DNA from: Microbacterium sp. Leaf151 | Lineage (GTDB): Bacteria > Actinomycetota > Actinomycetes > Actinomycetales > Microbacteriaceae | Direction of reading: 5' to 3' | Length of the DNA stretch: 64,000 nucleotides | Assembly: GCF_001424225.1 (NCBI RefSeq) | Contig: NZ_LMOR01000002.1 | Span: 186,001 to 250,000, forward strand | Shown here: positions 8,651-17,083 of the stretch, one piece after another | Numbering within the stretch: the stretch's first letter is position 1 | Layout of the letters: every line of letters begins with the position of its first letter | Position numbers and translations under genes: made by a program | The notes under the pieces: model-generated | What the model saw: the letters and a program-made list of their open reading frames with translations, nothing else | Databases searched by the model: none | Told to the model about the DNA's origin: nothing

Positions 8651-9363
8651 CGCCTTTCCCGGGGGCACGGCTGGTCTCCCGGCGCAGGTGCGACCACCGT
8701 CGTCGCCGTCAGAAGACCCGGTCCTGACGCGCGAGGGCGTCGTACGGGTGCGCAGTGGGCCCGACTATCTCGCGGTCGCGCCCGTGATCCGTAGTGGCCC
8801 CACTACTGGTTCCGGCGTGCAGTGGCCGCTTCCTGGTATCCACGGTTCGCGCAGCGGAGAGACGACGTCATTTGTCGAAGGGGTGAAATTCGCAGACCGC
8901 ACGAGTGAATTGCTCCGGAAACGGACGTGGCAGAACGGCCTCGCGGTGGTTCCTGTCGCATGGCTCGCCAGGCGGTCTATTCTCTTCGCACGTTCCGCGG
9001 AAGTCGCCGAGAGATCGTCGGATGACGCTATTGCACTCGCTTTCACGCCCCAAGGGCCGAGTTACCGCTATCTTCCGGCACCCGACGATGCGGTGTCAAG
9101 AGCGCGTTCCGCGTCCTGGTGCGGTTTGCACGGCTGTCGAGGCGCGGCATCCGCCCGAGGCATCCAGGTACTGTTCGCAGGACGGTCCGGTCGTTCCCGC
9201 GATCTTCACCGTGGGTACGGTCGCGCGACACGTTCGGCAGCTCGAATGAGGGGGCTCCGCGCGGTCCATTCTTAATCCACCCGTAATGGTACGGGTATGA
9301 GGTCGGATTTGCTGCGCCGCAGCGGTCCTGACATTTGCACCCGCCGCGGGGCGTAAAGAAATA
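8651..9363. other. 713-bp stretch without a convincing gene
   Basis: Open frames cross this stretch on both strands, but none has a start signal, normal codon third-position bias or a recognisable domain, and the longest begins inside tRNA-Lys. Base composition is visibly less G+C-rich than the neighbouring genes. The only structure I can point to is the inverted repeat at 9279-9296 close to the downstream gene. It may be a long promoter region or the decayed remains of a gene. Confidence 0.5.
9279..9296. promoter_or_regulatory. Inverted repeat upstream of the beta-helix protein gene
   Basis: ACCCGTA, 4-nt spacer ATGG, TACGGGT: a perfect 7-bp inverted repeat 68 nt before the gene at 9364. 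It has the size of a repressor or activator operator, but no regulator gene is adjacent. Confidence 0.35.
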
Positions 9364-11154
9364 ATGCGCACCCTGAGCTCGAGCCGAAAGCACAATGCGC
9401 CCATGGAACTCAACGCCGCCTCCGGTGTTCCGTCCCGTTCGTCCGCCCGCCACCGACGCACCCTGATCGTCACCACCGTCGCCGTCGCCGCCGCCCTGGT
9501 CACCGGAAGTGCGACGCCCAGCGTCGCCGCGGTGACCGGGCCGGTGGGACTCCTCCCCGACAGTGCGCGACCGCAGGTCAACGCGATGCCCGTCCCCGGT
9601 CCGCTCGAGGTCGGCTTCACCTTCTCGCCCGCGGAGTCGGGCGCCCTATCGGCCGTCCGCTTCTACCAGAACGCCTCTAACTCGGGTGTCGTCAGTGCGT
9701 CGGTCTGGTCGGCCGCCGGCGTCCTTCTGGCCCGGGCCCCGGTCGATCCTGTGGCCGCGGTCGGTTGGCGAACCGTCCCGATCGAGCTCGATCTCGACGC
9801 GGATGTCTCGTACACCGTCAGCGTGCTCGACAACAACGGCCGTATCCCCGCCATCGAGAACTTCTTCGCCGAGGCGAAGACGACCAACGGCATCGTCACT
9901 CCCGCGAAGGCCGGGGTCTACAAGGCCTCCGCCGGGTTCCCCACCATCGGACAGGCCTCCAGCGGTCTCATCGACATCGCCTTCACCCCCGAACCCGACC
10001 TCGAGTCCGGACCCGAGTCGCCGGTCGAGCCGACCGAGCCGGAACCGACCGAGCCCGCACCGACACCGACACCGACTCCGGTCGAGCCGACGCCGCCCGC
10101 GCCCGACCCCGCCGGACCCGTCAGCACCGTCGACCCCGACGGCTCCCACTGGCCCGAGAACACCCCCCGTGTCGGGGAGGCGCGCGTGGTGCAGGTGAAG
10201 CCCACGTGGGCCGCGATCTCCGCGGCGATCAACGCGGAGGCCAAGACCGCGGACGACGTGGTCGTCTGTGTCTCGCCGGGCACCATCACGGGCGGCAACG
10301 GCGCGGGATCCAGCTCCAAGGGCGTCATCCAGGACGTCGGCAATGCCGACCGTGCTTCGCGCATCCTCGTCACGCCGTGCGACGGTGTCGGCTCGGTCAA
10401 GACCGCCGGAGACAAGGGCGTCGCGTTCGTCGGCATCCGCGGCGTGTCCATCGTCGGCATCGACTTCGGCGCGACCTCGGTGATGCTGCGCAACGTGGAG
10501 GCTTTCGGCTTCGGGTACACGACCGTGCGCACCCTGCTCATCACCGCGAATGGCGTTCAGGGGGTTCGAGACACGGATGTCGTTGAGGTGGTGGCCGGTA
10601 CCGAGGCCGCGGAGGGCGCCGGATACGACCGAATGGAGGTGAAGTCCGCCGGCGGATACGACATCGACGGGCTCACCCTCTCGGGGCTGTACGCCGCGCC
10701 GCACTACAAGGCGCGCGGCTCCAGCGCCCACACGGACACCATTCAATTCGTCACCACCTCGGGTGATGGGACCATCACCGACGTCGTGATCGAGGATTCA
10801 GCGGTGTTCCAGTCGACGAATCAGGGCATCATCGCCGGCAACAACAGCGGCGGCGAATCCCGCAACACCCTGGTGGTCGGCGGCAAGACGGGGCAGCTGC
10901 GCTATCCGGTCTACGAGGGGGGTCAGCCCGTGATCGGCGCGAACTCGCTCCACGGCACGTGGTCGGGCCTGGCCATGGAGACCACCTCCGTCGCCGGCAG
11001 CGTCTCGCCCTACTACTCGTTCTCCGCCGTCGAGGCATCCGAGAGCACGAAGGGGGACCGCGGATTCAGCAAGCTCGAGCCGATGACGCTCGACGACCTC
11101 GACGAGATCGCGCCCGTGCCGACAGCCGAACGCCTGGCGGCCATCTGGGGCTGA
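9364..11154 (+). CDS. Secreted DUF4082 / right-handed beta-helix protein
   Basis: 596 residues. The signal peptide has an unusually long basic n-region (residues 1-32), hydrophobic core TLIVTTVAVAAALVTGS and a cleavage site after PSVAA. Residues about 60-205 look like DUF4082, a beta-sandwich found in surface proteins (VGFTFSPAESGALSAVRFYQ...). A Pro/Glu/Thr linker (about 208-250) leads to a repeated-strand region (about 290-560) with N/G/D turns and HTDTIQFV, typical of pectate-lyase-like parallel beta-helices that act on polysaccharides. No catalytic residues can be assigned. An alternative start is ATG 9403. It ends in a shared terminator and seems to be a single-gene unit. Confidence 0.82.
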   Translation: MRTLSSSRKHNAPMELNAASGVPSRSSARHRRTLIVTTVAVAAALVTGSATPSVAAVTGPVGLLPDSARPQVNAMPVPGPLEVGFTFSPAESGALSAVRFYQNASNSGVVSASVWSAAGVLLARAPVDPVAAVGWRTVPIELDLDADVSYTVSVLDNNGRIPAIENFFAEAKTTNGIVTPAKAGVYKASAGFPTIGQASSGLIDIAFTPEPDLESGPESPVEPTEPEPTEPAPTPTPTPVEPTPPAPDPAGPVSTVDPDGSHWPENTPRVGEARVVQVKPTWAAISAAINAEAKTADDVVVCVSPGTITGGNGAGSSSKGVIQDVGNADRASRILVTPCDGVGSVKTAGDKGVAFVGIRGVSIVGIDFGATSVMLRNVEAFGFGYTTVRTLLITANGVQGVRDTDVVEVVAGTEAAEGAGYDRMEVKSAGGYDIDGLTLSGLYAAPHYKARGSSAHTDTIQFVTTSGDGTITDVVIEDSAVFQSTNQGIIAGNNSGGESRNTLVVGGKTGQLRYPVYEGGQPVIGANSLHGTWSGLAMETTSVAGSVSPYYSFSAVEASESTKGDRGFSKLEPMTLDDLDEIAPVPTAERLAAIWG

Positions 11155-11166
11155 CGCTTGCACGGC

Positions 11167-11224
11167 GAGGCGCCGGATGCCGCGCCCGATCGGTTTCCGA
11201 TCGAGTGTGGACATCCGGCGCCTC
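11167..11224. terminator. Bidirectional terminator between convergent genes
   Basis: GAGGCGCCGGATG (11167-11179) pairs perfectly with CATCCGGCGCCTC (11212-11224); an inner palindrome CGATCGG-TTT-CCGATCG extends the stem. It lies between the beta-helix gene and the convergent MFS gene. Confidence 0.75.
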
Positions 11225-11242
11225 ACCACCGGCTCCGCAGCG

Positions 11243-12472
11243 TCACGCCGCGTCGCCCACCAGCACCGCGGCGCCCTCGTCGGCGGCATCCGGGTGCGCA
11301 CCGTCGATGTGGGCGAGCAGCGGGCGTCCGAACAGGATGCACAGGCTGGCGATCACGACCGACGCGGCCGCCATGATGTACGGAACTCCCGCGTTGAAGG
11401 CGTGCCACAGCAGGGCGGCGAGCGGCGGAGCGACGGCGCCGCCGAGGAAACGCACGGCGGAGTACGCCGACGACGCCACCGAACGCGGCAGGTCGGTCGC
11501 CTCCATCACCGCCTCGGTGAGCGCGGTGTTCACCACCCCGAGGACGAGTCCGCCGACCACGATGCAGGTGACCAGGGCGGCGGCCGACGAGACGACGAAC
11601 GCGGCGGCGACGAGATCGAGGGCGAGAAGCGGTAGCGCGATGAGCAGCACCGTCGTCAGCCGCAGACGCCGCAGCAGCAGCGGTGCGACCCACACGCTGG
11701 TGATCGCCAGTCCCAGACCCCACCCGAAGAACGTCAGGCCGATGCCCATCGCGCCGAAGCCGAGGGGGAAGGGCGAGAACGCCAGCAGCGTGAAGAAGCC
11801 GATGTTGTAGAACAATGCGGTCGCGGCGAGGATCGCCAGCGCGGGTCGACCCAGAGCACGGAACGGTGCGCTGAACGCCAGAGGCGTGCGCTCGGGAGTG
11901 GGTCCGCGCAGCAGCAGCATCACGGCCACGAACGCGACGGCCATCAGGGCGACCACGCCGAAGAACGGTCCGCGCCAGCTGACTTCGCCCAGGATGCCGC
12001 CCAGCAGCGGCCCCACGGCGATGCCGAGGCCGAGGGCGGCTTCGTACAGGATGATCGCCGCAGAACTGCCCCCTGACGCCGCCCCCACGATGGTGGCGAG
12101 AGCGGTCGAGATGAACAGCGCGTTGCCGAGTCCCCACCCGGCGCGGAAACCGATGATCGCGTCCACACTGCCGCTCAGGGCGCAGAGGAGCGCGAACACC
12201 ACGATGAGGGCCAAGCCCACCAGGAGCGTCGCCTTCGCTCCGATCCGGCTCGAGATCCAGCTCGTCACGAGCATCGCAAGACCGGTGACGACGAGGTAGC
12301 TCGTGAACAGCAGCTCTGTTTCGACAGGACTTGCCTGCAACGACTCGGCGATGGCCGGAAGGATGGGGTCGACGAGCCCGATGCCCATGAACGCCACGAC
12401 GCACGCGAATGCGACGGCCCACACTTGCGCGGGCTGCTGCCAGATGCGGGGTGCTGCGGTGTCGGCGGTCAC
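11243..12472 (-). CDS. MFS drug-efflux-type transporter (12-TM)
   Basis: 409 residues starting VTADTAAPRIWQQPAQVWAV. The first helix carries FMGIGLVDPILPAIAESLQ, the motif D-P-I-L-P of DHA1 drug:H+ antiporters; the loop after helix 2 reads SSRIGAKATLLVG (motif A region), and LGIAVGPLLGGILGE in helix 5 is the antiporter motif C. The GTG start at 12472 overlaps the stop of the MarR gene by 4 nt (GTGA), so it is expressed with that regulator; the pair is probably a self-regulated efflux system, substrate unknown. Confidence 0.88.
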   Translation of the reverse strand: MTADTAAPRIWQQPAQVWAVAFACVVAFMGIGLVDPILPAIAESLQASPVETELLFTSYLVVTGLAMLVTSWISSRIGAKATLLVGLALIVVFALLCALSGSVDAIIGFRAGWGLGNALFISTALATIVGAASGGSSAAIILYEAALGLGIAVGPLLGGILGEVSWRGPFFGVVALMAVAFVAVMLLLRGPTPERTPLAFSAPFRALGRPALAILAATALFYNIGFFTLLAFSPFPLGFGAMGIGLTFFGWGLGLAITSVWVAPLLLRRLRLTTVLLIALPLLALDLVAAAFVVSSAAALVTCIVVGGLVLGVVNTALTEAVMEATDLPRSVASSAYSAVRFLGGAVAPPLAALLWHAFNAGVPYIMAAASVVIASLCILFGRPLLAHIDGAHPDAADEGAAVLVGDAA

Positions 12473-12930
12473 CGGACGACCTCTTCCAGTTCGTGGGTGG
12501 GAGGCGCGACGGGCACGAGACCCACGCGCAGGGAGAGGGCCGAGGCGGCGACGCCGACGGCATCCCATTCCGTCCCCGACAAATCGGCGACGTGGGGCGC
12601 GAGCGCCGCGCGGAACTGCTCGAACCAGCCGGCGAGTGCCGCCAGGCCGGCGTCGGTCGCGCGGATCACGCTGACGCGCGAATCGCTCGGGTGCGCGGCA
12701 CGCTCGACGAGCCCCGCGGCATCCATCTGATGTACCAGCCGCGTCATACCCGGCTGGGTCACCCGGCTCAGGGTTGCCAGATCGCCGAGCCGTTGGGGCC
12801 CGTGGTCGCGTAAGAGCGTGAGCGTGCGCCACTGCGCCGCCGGAGCGTCGTTCTGGGTGTCGATGGCCGCGATGCGCGTGAGGGCGTGCACCGCGAGCAA
12901 GAGTGTCTGCAGGTCGTCGTCGCGGGTCAT
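12469..12930 (-). CDS. MarR family transcriptional regulator
   Basis: 153 residues with the winged helix-turn-helix of MarR: AAQWRTLTLLRDHGPQRLGDLATLSRVTQPGMTRLVHQMDAAGLV, then the wing ERAAHPSDSRVSVIRATDAG. It probably represses its own operon with the downstream MFS pump and is released by a small aromatic ligand, as is usual in the family. I use the ATG at 12930, 6 nt after TATGCT (reverse of 12937-12942); a palindrome lies just upstream of that box. Confidence 0.9.
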   Translation of the reverse strand: MTRDDDLQTLLLAVHALTRIAAIDTQNDAPAAQWRTLTLLRDHGPQRLGDLATLSRVTQPGMTRLVHQMDAAGLVERAAHPSDSRVSVIRATDAGLAALAGWFEQFRAALAPHVADLSGTEWDAVGVAASALSLRVGLVPVAPPTHELEEVVR

Positions 12931-12946
12931 GGAGAAAGCATACCGC

Positions 12947-12958
12947 AGGTATATACCT
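12947..12958. promoter_or_regulatory. Palindromic operator candidate of the MarR-MFS operon
   Basis: AGGTATATACCT is a perfect 12-bp palindrome placed immediately upstream of the -10 (12937-12942), i.e. between -35 and -10. A second partial copy, GATACCCTAGG, lies directly next to it (12955-12966). This is the expected place for a MarR repressor site. Confidence 0.5.
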
Positions 12959-12979
12959 AGGGTATCTAAATGGAGGACG

Positions 12980-13780
12980 TCACGATCGCGCGGCGATCCG
13001 CGTCGACAGCTGATGCGCGTGCGCCAACAGGACGCGACCCAGCTCGGCGAGGCGCTCACCGCCGAACCGGAACTCGACGCCGGTCAAACTCAGCGCCCAC
13101 TGCGGATCACCCGACCGTGTGAAGACCGCCGCTCCCAGACCCCAGCTGCCCTCGACGATCAGCCCCGGATTGACGGCGTAGCCGCGGGCCTTCGTATCGG
13201 CGATGCGCGCGCGCAGGCGCGCGGGGGAGTGCGACGCTCCCCACCGCTCCGCCAGCTCCGGATGCCGCTCCAGATAGGCGTCCACATCCTGGGGCGGGAG
13301 GAAGGCGAGGATCGCCAGTCCGGCCGACGCGACGCCCAGCGGGAAGCGCACCCCCTCCGACAGGACGAACGAGCGGATGGGAAAGCTCCCGTCTTCGCGC
13401 ACCAGGCAGACGGTCTCATCGCCGCGCCGCACCGAGAGGAACGCACTCTCCTCCGTCCGTACCGCGAGCGAGCGCACGATGTCGCGCGCAGTGGCGGTGA
13501 CATCGAATCGGGATGCCGCCACACTCCCCATGAGATACAGCTCCGGCCCCGGTAACCACCGTCCGGAGGCGTCGTCGCGATCGACCAGTCCCTCCGCGCG
13601 CAGCGCGGTGAGGAGGCGGTGCACCGTCGGGCGGGTCAGGGCGGCGTCGTGCGCGAGGTCGCCGACGCTCGTGCCGGTGTCGCCCGCGGCGGTCACCAGG
13701 CGCAGCAGGTGCGCCGCACGGGCGATGACCTGCGCGCCGGGGACGCCGGCTCGTGGGGCCGATCCAGATGGGGTGTCCAC
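12980..13780 (-). CDS. IclR family transcriptional regulator
   Basis: 266 residues, standard IclR layout: N-terminal winged HTH (AAHLLRLVTAAGDTGTSVGDLAHDAALTRPTVHRLLTALRAEGLV) and C-terminal effector domain with LSVRRGDETVCLVREDG, FPLGVASAGLAILAFLP and KARGYAVNPGLIVEG. It is divergent from scoA-scoB-thiolase and is the obvious candidate to control ketone-body use. The GTG at 13780 lies 7 nt after TAGCGT (reverse of 13788-13793), and the start codon lies inside the palindrome GTCCAC-GAT-GTGGAC, which suggests autoregulation at the transcription start. Confidence 0.9.
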   Translation of the reverse strand: MDTPSGSAPRAGVPGAQVIARAAHLLRLVTAAGDTGTSVGDLAHDAALTRPTVHRLLTALRAEGLVDRDDASGRWLPGPELYLMGSVAASRFDVTATARDIVRSLAVRTEESAFLSVRRGDETVCLVREDGSFPIRSFVLSEGVRFPLGVASAGLAILAFLPPQDVDAYLERHPELAERWGASHSPARLRARIADTKARGYAVNPGLIVEGSWGLGAAVFTRSGDPQWALSLTGVEFRFGGERLAELGRVLLAHAHQLSTRIAARS

Positions 13781-13822
13781 GATGTGGACGCTACGCGCTG
13801 CGGCATCCACATCGCAAGATGT
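13775..13822. promoter_or_regulatory. Two inverted repeats between iclR and scoA (operator candidates)
   Basis: GTCCAC-GAT-GTGGAC (13775-13789) overlaps the iclR start and its predicted transcription start. ACATC-GCAA-GATGT (13809-13822) lies 20 bp further toward scoA. Both are perfect inverted repeats and share the ACATC/GATGT core with opposite spacing, so they may be bound by the same regulator. Confidence 0.45.
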
Positions 13823-13883
13823 CGCTGTGTGCGCCCGCGCCCACCGTCGCAGCATGGGATCACCGCTGTTCGAAGGAGTACGC

Positions 13884-14714
13884 GTGATCGACAAGACCTG
13901 GGCATCGGCGGCCGACGCCGTCGCCGACATCCCCGACGGAGCCTCGCTCGCCGTCGGAGGATTCGGCCTCTCCGGCAATCCCATCGCTCTCATCGAGGCG
14001 CTGCTCGCGCAGGGGACGCGCGATCTCTCCGTCGTGTCGAACAACTGCGGGGTGGACGACTGGGGGCTCGGCATCCTGCTCGGGGCCGGCCGCATCCGCA
14101 AGATGACCTCGTCGTACGTCGGCGAGAACAAGGAGTTCGAGCGGCAGTTCCTGACGGGCGAACTCGAACTCGAGCTCACCCCGCAGGGCACGCTGGCCGA
14201 GAAGCTGCGCGCCGGCGGCGCGGGCATCGCCGCGTTCTACACCCAGACGGGCGTCGGCACGCAGGTCGCCGAGGGCGGGCTGCCTCGCCGCTACGACGGC
14301 ACCGGCGGCATCGCTGTGGCATCGCCCGCGAAGGACGTGCGGAGCTTCGACGTGCGCGGCGAGCCCCGTGAGTTCGTCCTGGAAGAGGCGATCACCACAG
14401 ACTTCGCCCTCGTTCACGCCTGGAAGGGCGACCGCCACGGCAACCTCGTCTTCCGCAAGGCCGCGCGCAGCTTCAATCCGCTCGCGGCGATGGCCGGACG
14501 CACCTGCATCGTGCAGGTCGAGCACCTCGTCGAGCCGGGCGAGGTCGATCCGGATGCCGTGCACCTGCCGGGAGTCTTCGTGCACCGCATCGTCGAGGTC
14601 GGCGACGTCGAGAAGCGCATCGAGAAGCGCACGATCCGCGAGGGTGCCGCTGAGCCGGGACCGGTCCCTTCGACAGGCTCAGGGACCACTGCCGCGATCG
14701 TCAAGGAGATCTGA
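13884..14714 (+). CDS. scoA: 3-oxoacid CoA-transferase subunit A (SCOT-type)
   Basis: Alpha subunit of succinyl-CoA:3-oxoacid CoA-transferase, which activates acetoacetate. 276 residues; SCOT-specific stretches [30 protein letters not shown] and [17 protein letters not shown], then [21 protein letters not shown] and EKRIEKRT near the end. I choose GTG 13884 because GAAGGAG lies 5-6 nt upstream; ATG 13854 is in frame but has no Shine-Dalgarno. The C-terminus (about 258-276) is longer than in relatives because a 25-bp REP-like palindrome is read in frame, adding [10 protein letters not shown]. scoB follows after 1 nt. Confidence 0.92.
   Translation: MIDKTWASAADAVADIPDGASLAVGGFGLSGNPIALIEALLAQGTRDLSVVSNNCGVDDWGLGILLGAGRIRKMTSSYVGENKEFERQFLTGELELELTPQGTLAEKLRAGGAGIAAFYTQTGVGTQVAEGGLPRRYDGTGGIAVASPAKDVRSFDVRGEPREFVLEEAITTDFALVHAWKGDRHGNLVFRKAARSFNPLAAMAGRTCIVQVEHLVEPGEVDPDAVHLPGVFVHRIVEVGDVEKRIEKRTIREGAAEPGPVPSTGSGTTAAIVKEI
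14663..14687. repeat. REP-like 25-bp palindrome inside scoA
   Basis: Arms GGTCCCT and AGGGACC flank the core TCGACAGGCTC. Near-identical or related copies occur in this window at 23595-23619 and 57354-57416. Here it lies inside the coding sequence and keeps the frame (encodes residues about 260-268). Confidence 0.75.
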
Positions 14715-14715
14715 G

Positions 14716-15372
14716 ATGACTTTGTCCCGCACGGAGATGGCCGCCCGCGCCGCCCGCGAGCTCGCCGACGGCGCCTACGTCAACCTCGGCATCGGCCTGC
14801 CGACCCTGGTCCCCAACCATGTGCCCGACGGGGTGACCGTCGTGCTGCAGTCCGAGAACGGCATCCTCGGCGTGGGTCCGTACCCGACTGACGACGCGGT
14901 GGACGCCGATCTGATCAACGCCGGCAAAGAGACGGTGACGACCCTCCCGGGGGCCGCCTTCTTCGATTCGGCGTTGAGCTTCGGCATGATCCGCGGCGGC
15001 AAGATCGATGCCGCGATCCTCGGGGCGATGCAGGTGTCGGCATCCGGAGACCTGGCCAACTGGATGATCCCGGGGAAGATGGTCAAGGGCCCCGGCGGCG
15101 CGATGGACCTCGTGCACGGCGCCGCCCGGGTGATCGTGCTGATGGAGCACGTCGCCAAGGACGGCTCGCCCAAGATCGTCGACCGGTGCTCCCTGCCGCT
15201 CACCGGACGGGGCGTCGTCGATCGCATCATCACCGACCTCGCCGTCATCGACGTGACGCAGGATGGACTCGTGCTCGTCGAGCTCGCCCCGGGCGTCGGC
15301 GTCGACGAGGTGCGGGATGCCACCGAGCCCCCGCTGACCGTGAGACTCACTGAGGAGATCGAGACCGCATGA
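14716..15372 (+). CDS. scoB: 3-oxoacid CoA-transferase subunit B (SCOT-type)
   Basis: Beta subunit, 218 residues, carrying the catalytic glutamate: SENG at 46-49, Glu 47, which forms the glutamyl-CoA intermediate. Other conserved stretches are [31 protein letters not shown] and [16 protein letters not shown]. It starts 1 nt after the scoA stop with AAGGAG upstream, and overlaps the thiolase by 4 nt, so the three genes form one unit. Confidence 0.94.
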   Translation: MTLSRTEMAARAARELADGAYVNLGIGLPTLVPNHVPDGVTVVLQSENGILGVGPYPTDDAVDADLINAGKETVTTLPGAAFFDSALSFGMIRGGKIDAAILGAMQVSASGDLANWMIPGKMVKGPGGAMDLVHGAARVIVLMEHVAKDGSPKIVDRCSLPLTGRGVVDRIITDLAVIDVTQDGLVLVELAPGVGVDEVRDATEPPLTVRLTEEIETA

Positions 15373-16556
15373 GCGCTGAGAACGACATCGTCATCGTCGC
15401 CGCCGCACGCACCCCGCAGGGTCGGCTCAAGGGGCAACTCGCTCCGCTCACCGCCGTGCAACTGGGCGCCGCCGCGATCCGCGGAGCCATCGAGCGCGGC
15501 GGCATCCCGGCTGACGCCGTCGACGCCGTCCTCGTGGGTCAGGTGCTGCAGGCCGGCGCTGGGCAGAATGCCGCACGGCAGGCCGCGATCGAGGCCGGAA
15601 TCGGGTGGGATGTGCATTCCGCGACCGTCAACAAGGTGTGCCTCTCGGGTCTCACGGCGATCATCGACGCGGCCCGCATGCTGCGCGTGGGCGACGCCAC
15701 CGTCGTCGTCGCGGCCGGTATGGAATCCATGACCCGCGCCCCGCACCTGCTCATGAACTCGCGCGAGGGCTACGCCTACGGCTCCGTCGAGGTGATCGAC
15801 CACATGGCCTTCGACGGCCTGACCGACGCGTACGACCGCGAGAGCATGGGCGCCTCGACCGAGCGCGCGAACGCCCGTTACGAGGTCACCCGCGAAGCCC
15901 AGGATGCCGTCGCCGCGCGCTCGCACCAGCGCGCCGCCGCGGCGCAGGCCGACGGGGTGTTCGACGCCGAGATCGTGCCGGTGTCGATCCCGCAACGCAA
16001 AGGCGAACCCGTCGTCGTCACCGCCGACGAGGGCATCCGCCCTGACACCACGGTCGCAACGCTCGCGAAGCTCCGCCCCGCCTTCGCCGAGGGCGGCTCG
16101 ATCACGGCCGGAAACGCCTCGCAGATCTCTGACGGCGCTTCTGCCGTGGTCGTCACGACCCGCGCGACCGCCGAGGAGCGCGGCTGGGACGTGCTCGCCA
16201 CGCTCGGAGCCTCGGGCCAGGTCGCCGGACCCGACAACTCCCTCCACGCCCAGCCCGCACGCGCGATCGAGAAGGCGCTCGCGAAGCAGGGCATCGCGGC
16301 ATCCGACCTCGATCTCGTCGAGATCAACGAGGCGTTCGGGGCCGTGGTCGCGCGGTCGCAGGCCGAGCTCGGACTCTCCGATGACGTGGTCAACCCGCAC
16401 GGCGGCGGCATCGCGCTCGGTCACCCCATCGGCGCCTCCGGCAACCGGCTGGTCGTGCACGCGGTGCATGAGCTGATCCGTCGGGGCGGTGGCACGGCAG
16501 CCGTGGCCCTGTGCGGCGGCGGCGGTCAGGGCGACGCACTCATCCTCACCCGGTGA
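15369..16556 (+). CDS. Acetyl-CoA C-acyltransferase (thiolase)
   Basis: 395 residues. Thiolase catalytic set: acyl-accepting Cys 91 in [18 protein letters not shown], His in [14 protein letters not shown], and the second Cys in ALCGGGGQG. Next to scoAB it most likely cleaves acetoacetyl-CoA to two acetyl-CoA (acetoacetyl-CoA thiolase); a role in 3-oxoadipate degradation is less likely because the transferase is SCOT-like. It ends 22 nt before a strong terminator. Confidence 0.93.
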   Translation: MSAENDIVIVAAARTPQGRLKGQLAPLTAVQLGAAAIRGAIERGGIPADAVDAVLVGQVLQAGAGQNAARQAAIEAGIGWDVHSATVNKVCLSGLTAIIDAARMLRVGDATVVVAAGMESMTRAPHLLMNSREGYAYGSVEVIDHMAFDGLTDAYDRESMGASTERANARYEVTREAQDAVAARSHQRAAAAQADGVFDAEIVPVSIPQRKGEPVVVTADEGIRPDTTVATLAKLRPAFAEGGSITAGNASQISDGASAVVVTTRATAEERGWDVLATLGASGQVAGPDNSLHAQPARAIEKALAKQGIAASDLDLVEINEAFGAVVARSQAELGLSDDVVNPHGGGIALGHPIGASGNRLVVHAVHELIRRGGGTAAVALCGGGGQGDALILTR

Positions 16557-16578
16557 CACCCACCCGCTGATCGACGAA

Positions 16579-16610
16579 CGGATGCCGCGACCCTCAGGCC
16601 GCGGCATCCG
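16579..16610 (+). terminator. Terminator of the sco-thiolase operon
   Basis: CGGATGCCGCG pairs perfectly with CGCGGCATCCG around a 10-nt loop. It also lies downstream of the convergent small membrane gene. The arms contain GGATGCC/GGCATCC. Confidence 0.75.
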
Positions 16611-16627
16611 GAACGTTCGAGGGGTGC

Positions 16628-16882
16628 TCAGCGCGTGAGGCGCTTCTTCAGCAGCTTGCCCTGCTTCTTCTGGACGGGGGAGTCACCCGCGATCATTCGG
16701 CCCCGGCGGGCGCGACGCGTGTCGACGACGGCGCCGACGGCGAGAGCGAGGGTGATGCCCCAGCTCAGCCACGCCAGAGCGGTCCGCCAGGTGAACGGCT
16801 CGTCGTTCTTGAGTCCGCGCAGGAGCGTGACGCCGCCGGTGATGGCGCTGAGGAGACCGGTTCCGAAGATGTACTGCCGCAT
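16628..16882 (-). CDS. Small membrane protein of unknown function (84 aa)
   Basis: 84 residues with two hydrophobic segments (about 5-21 and 33-52) separated by LRGLKNDEPFTWRTA, then a strongly basic tail (DTRRARRGRM...KKQGKLLKKRLTR) predicted to face the cytosol. I cannot name a family. The ATG at 16882 is 6 nt after TAAGTT (reverse of 16889-16894), the arrangement of other leaderless genes here, which supports it as a real gene. It is convergent with the thiolase. Confidence 0.72.
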   Translation of the reverse strand: MRQYIFGTGLLSAITGGVTLLRGLKNDEPFTWRTALAWLSWGITLALAVGAVVDTRRARRGRMIAGDSPVQKKQGKLLKKRLTR

Positions 16883-17083
16883 GCGCCCAACTTACCGACC
16901 CGTGGTTCATCGCCGCCGCCGCCTTGACACCCGCGCGCGCCCCGTTCGGTGAACAACGGGGGCGACGGAATGCGGCGCGTCGGAACGTTTCCGGCGCCCA
17001 CGACCGGTTCTCACGCCGGCGTCCAGCCCCCGAACCGGGATCCGGCCCGCTGTTAGCCTGAGGTCGATCCCCGAGGAGGACCT

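Noticed and set aside
8571..9275. Open frame beginning inside tRNA-Lys
   Set aside because: It starts within the tRNA, crosses its terminator, and shows no codon bias, start signal or domain.
13854..13883. ATG 13854 as the scoA start
   Set aside because: In frame but without Shine-Dalgarno; GAAGGAG is correctly spaced for GTG 13884, which also matches where the family begins.
14663..14687. The palindrome as terminator of scoA
   Set aside because: It lies inside the coding sequence, upstream of the stop and of the tightly coupled scoB, so full termination here would disable the operon.
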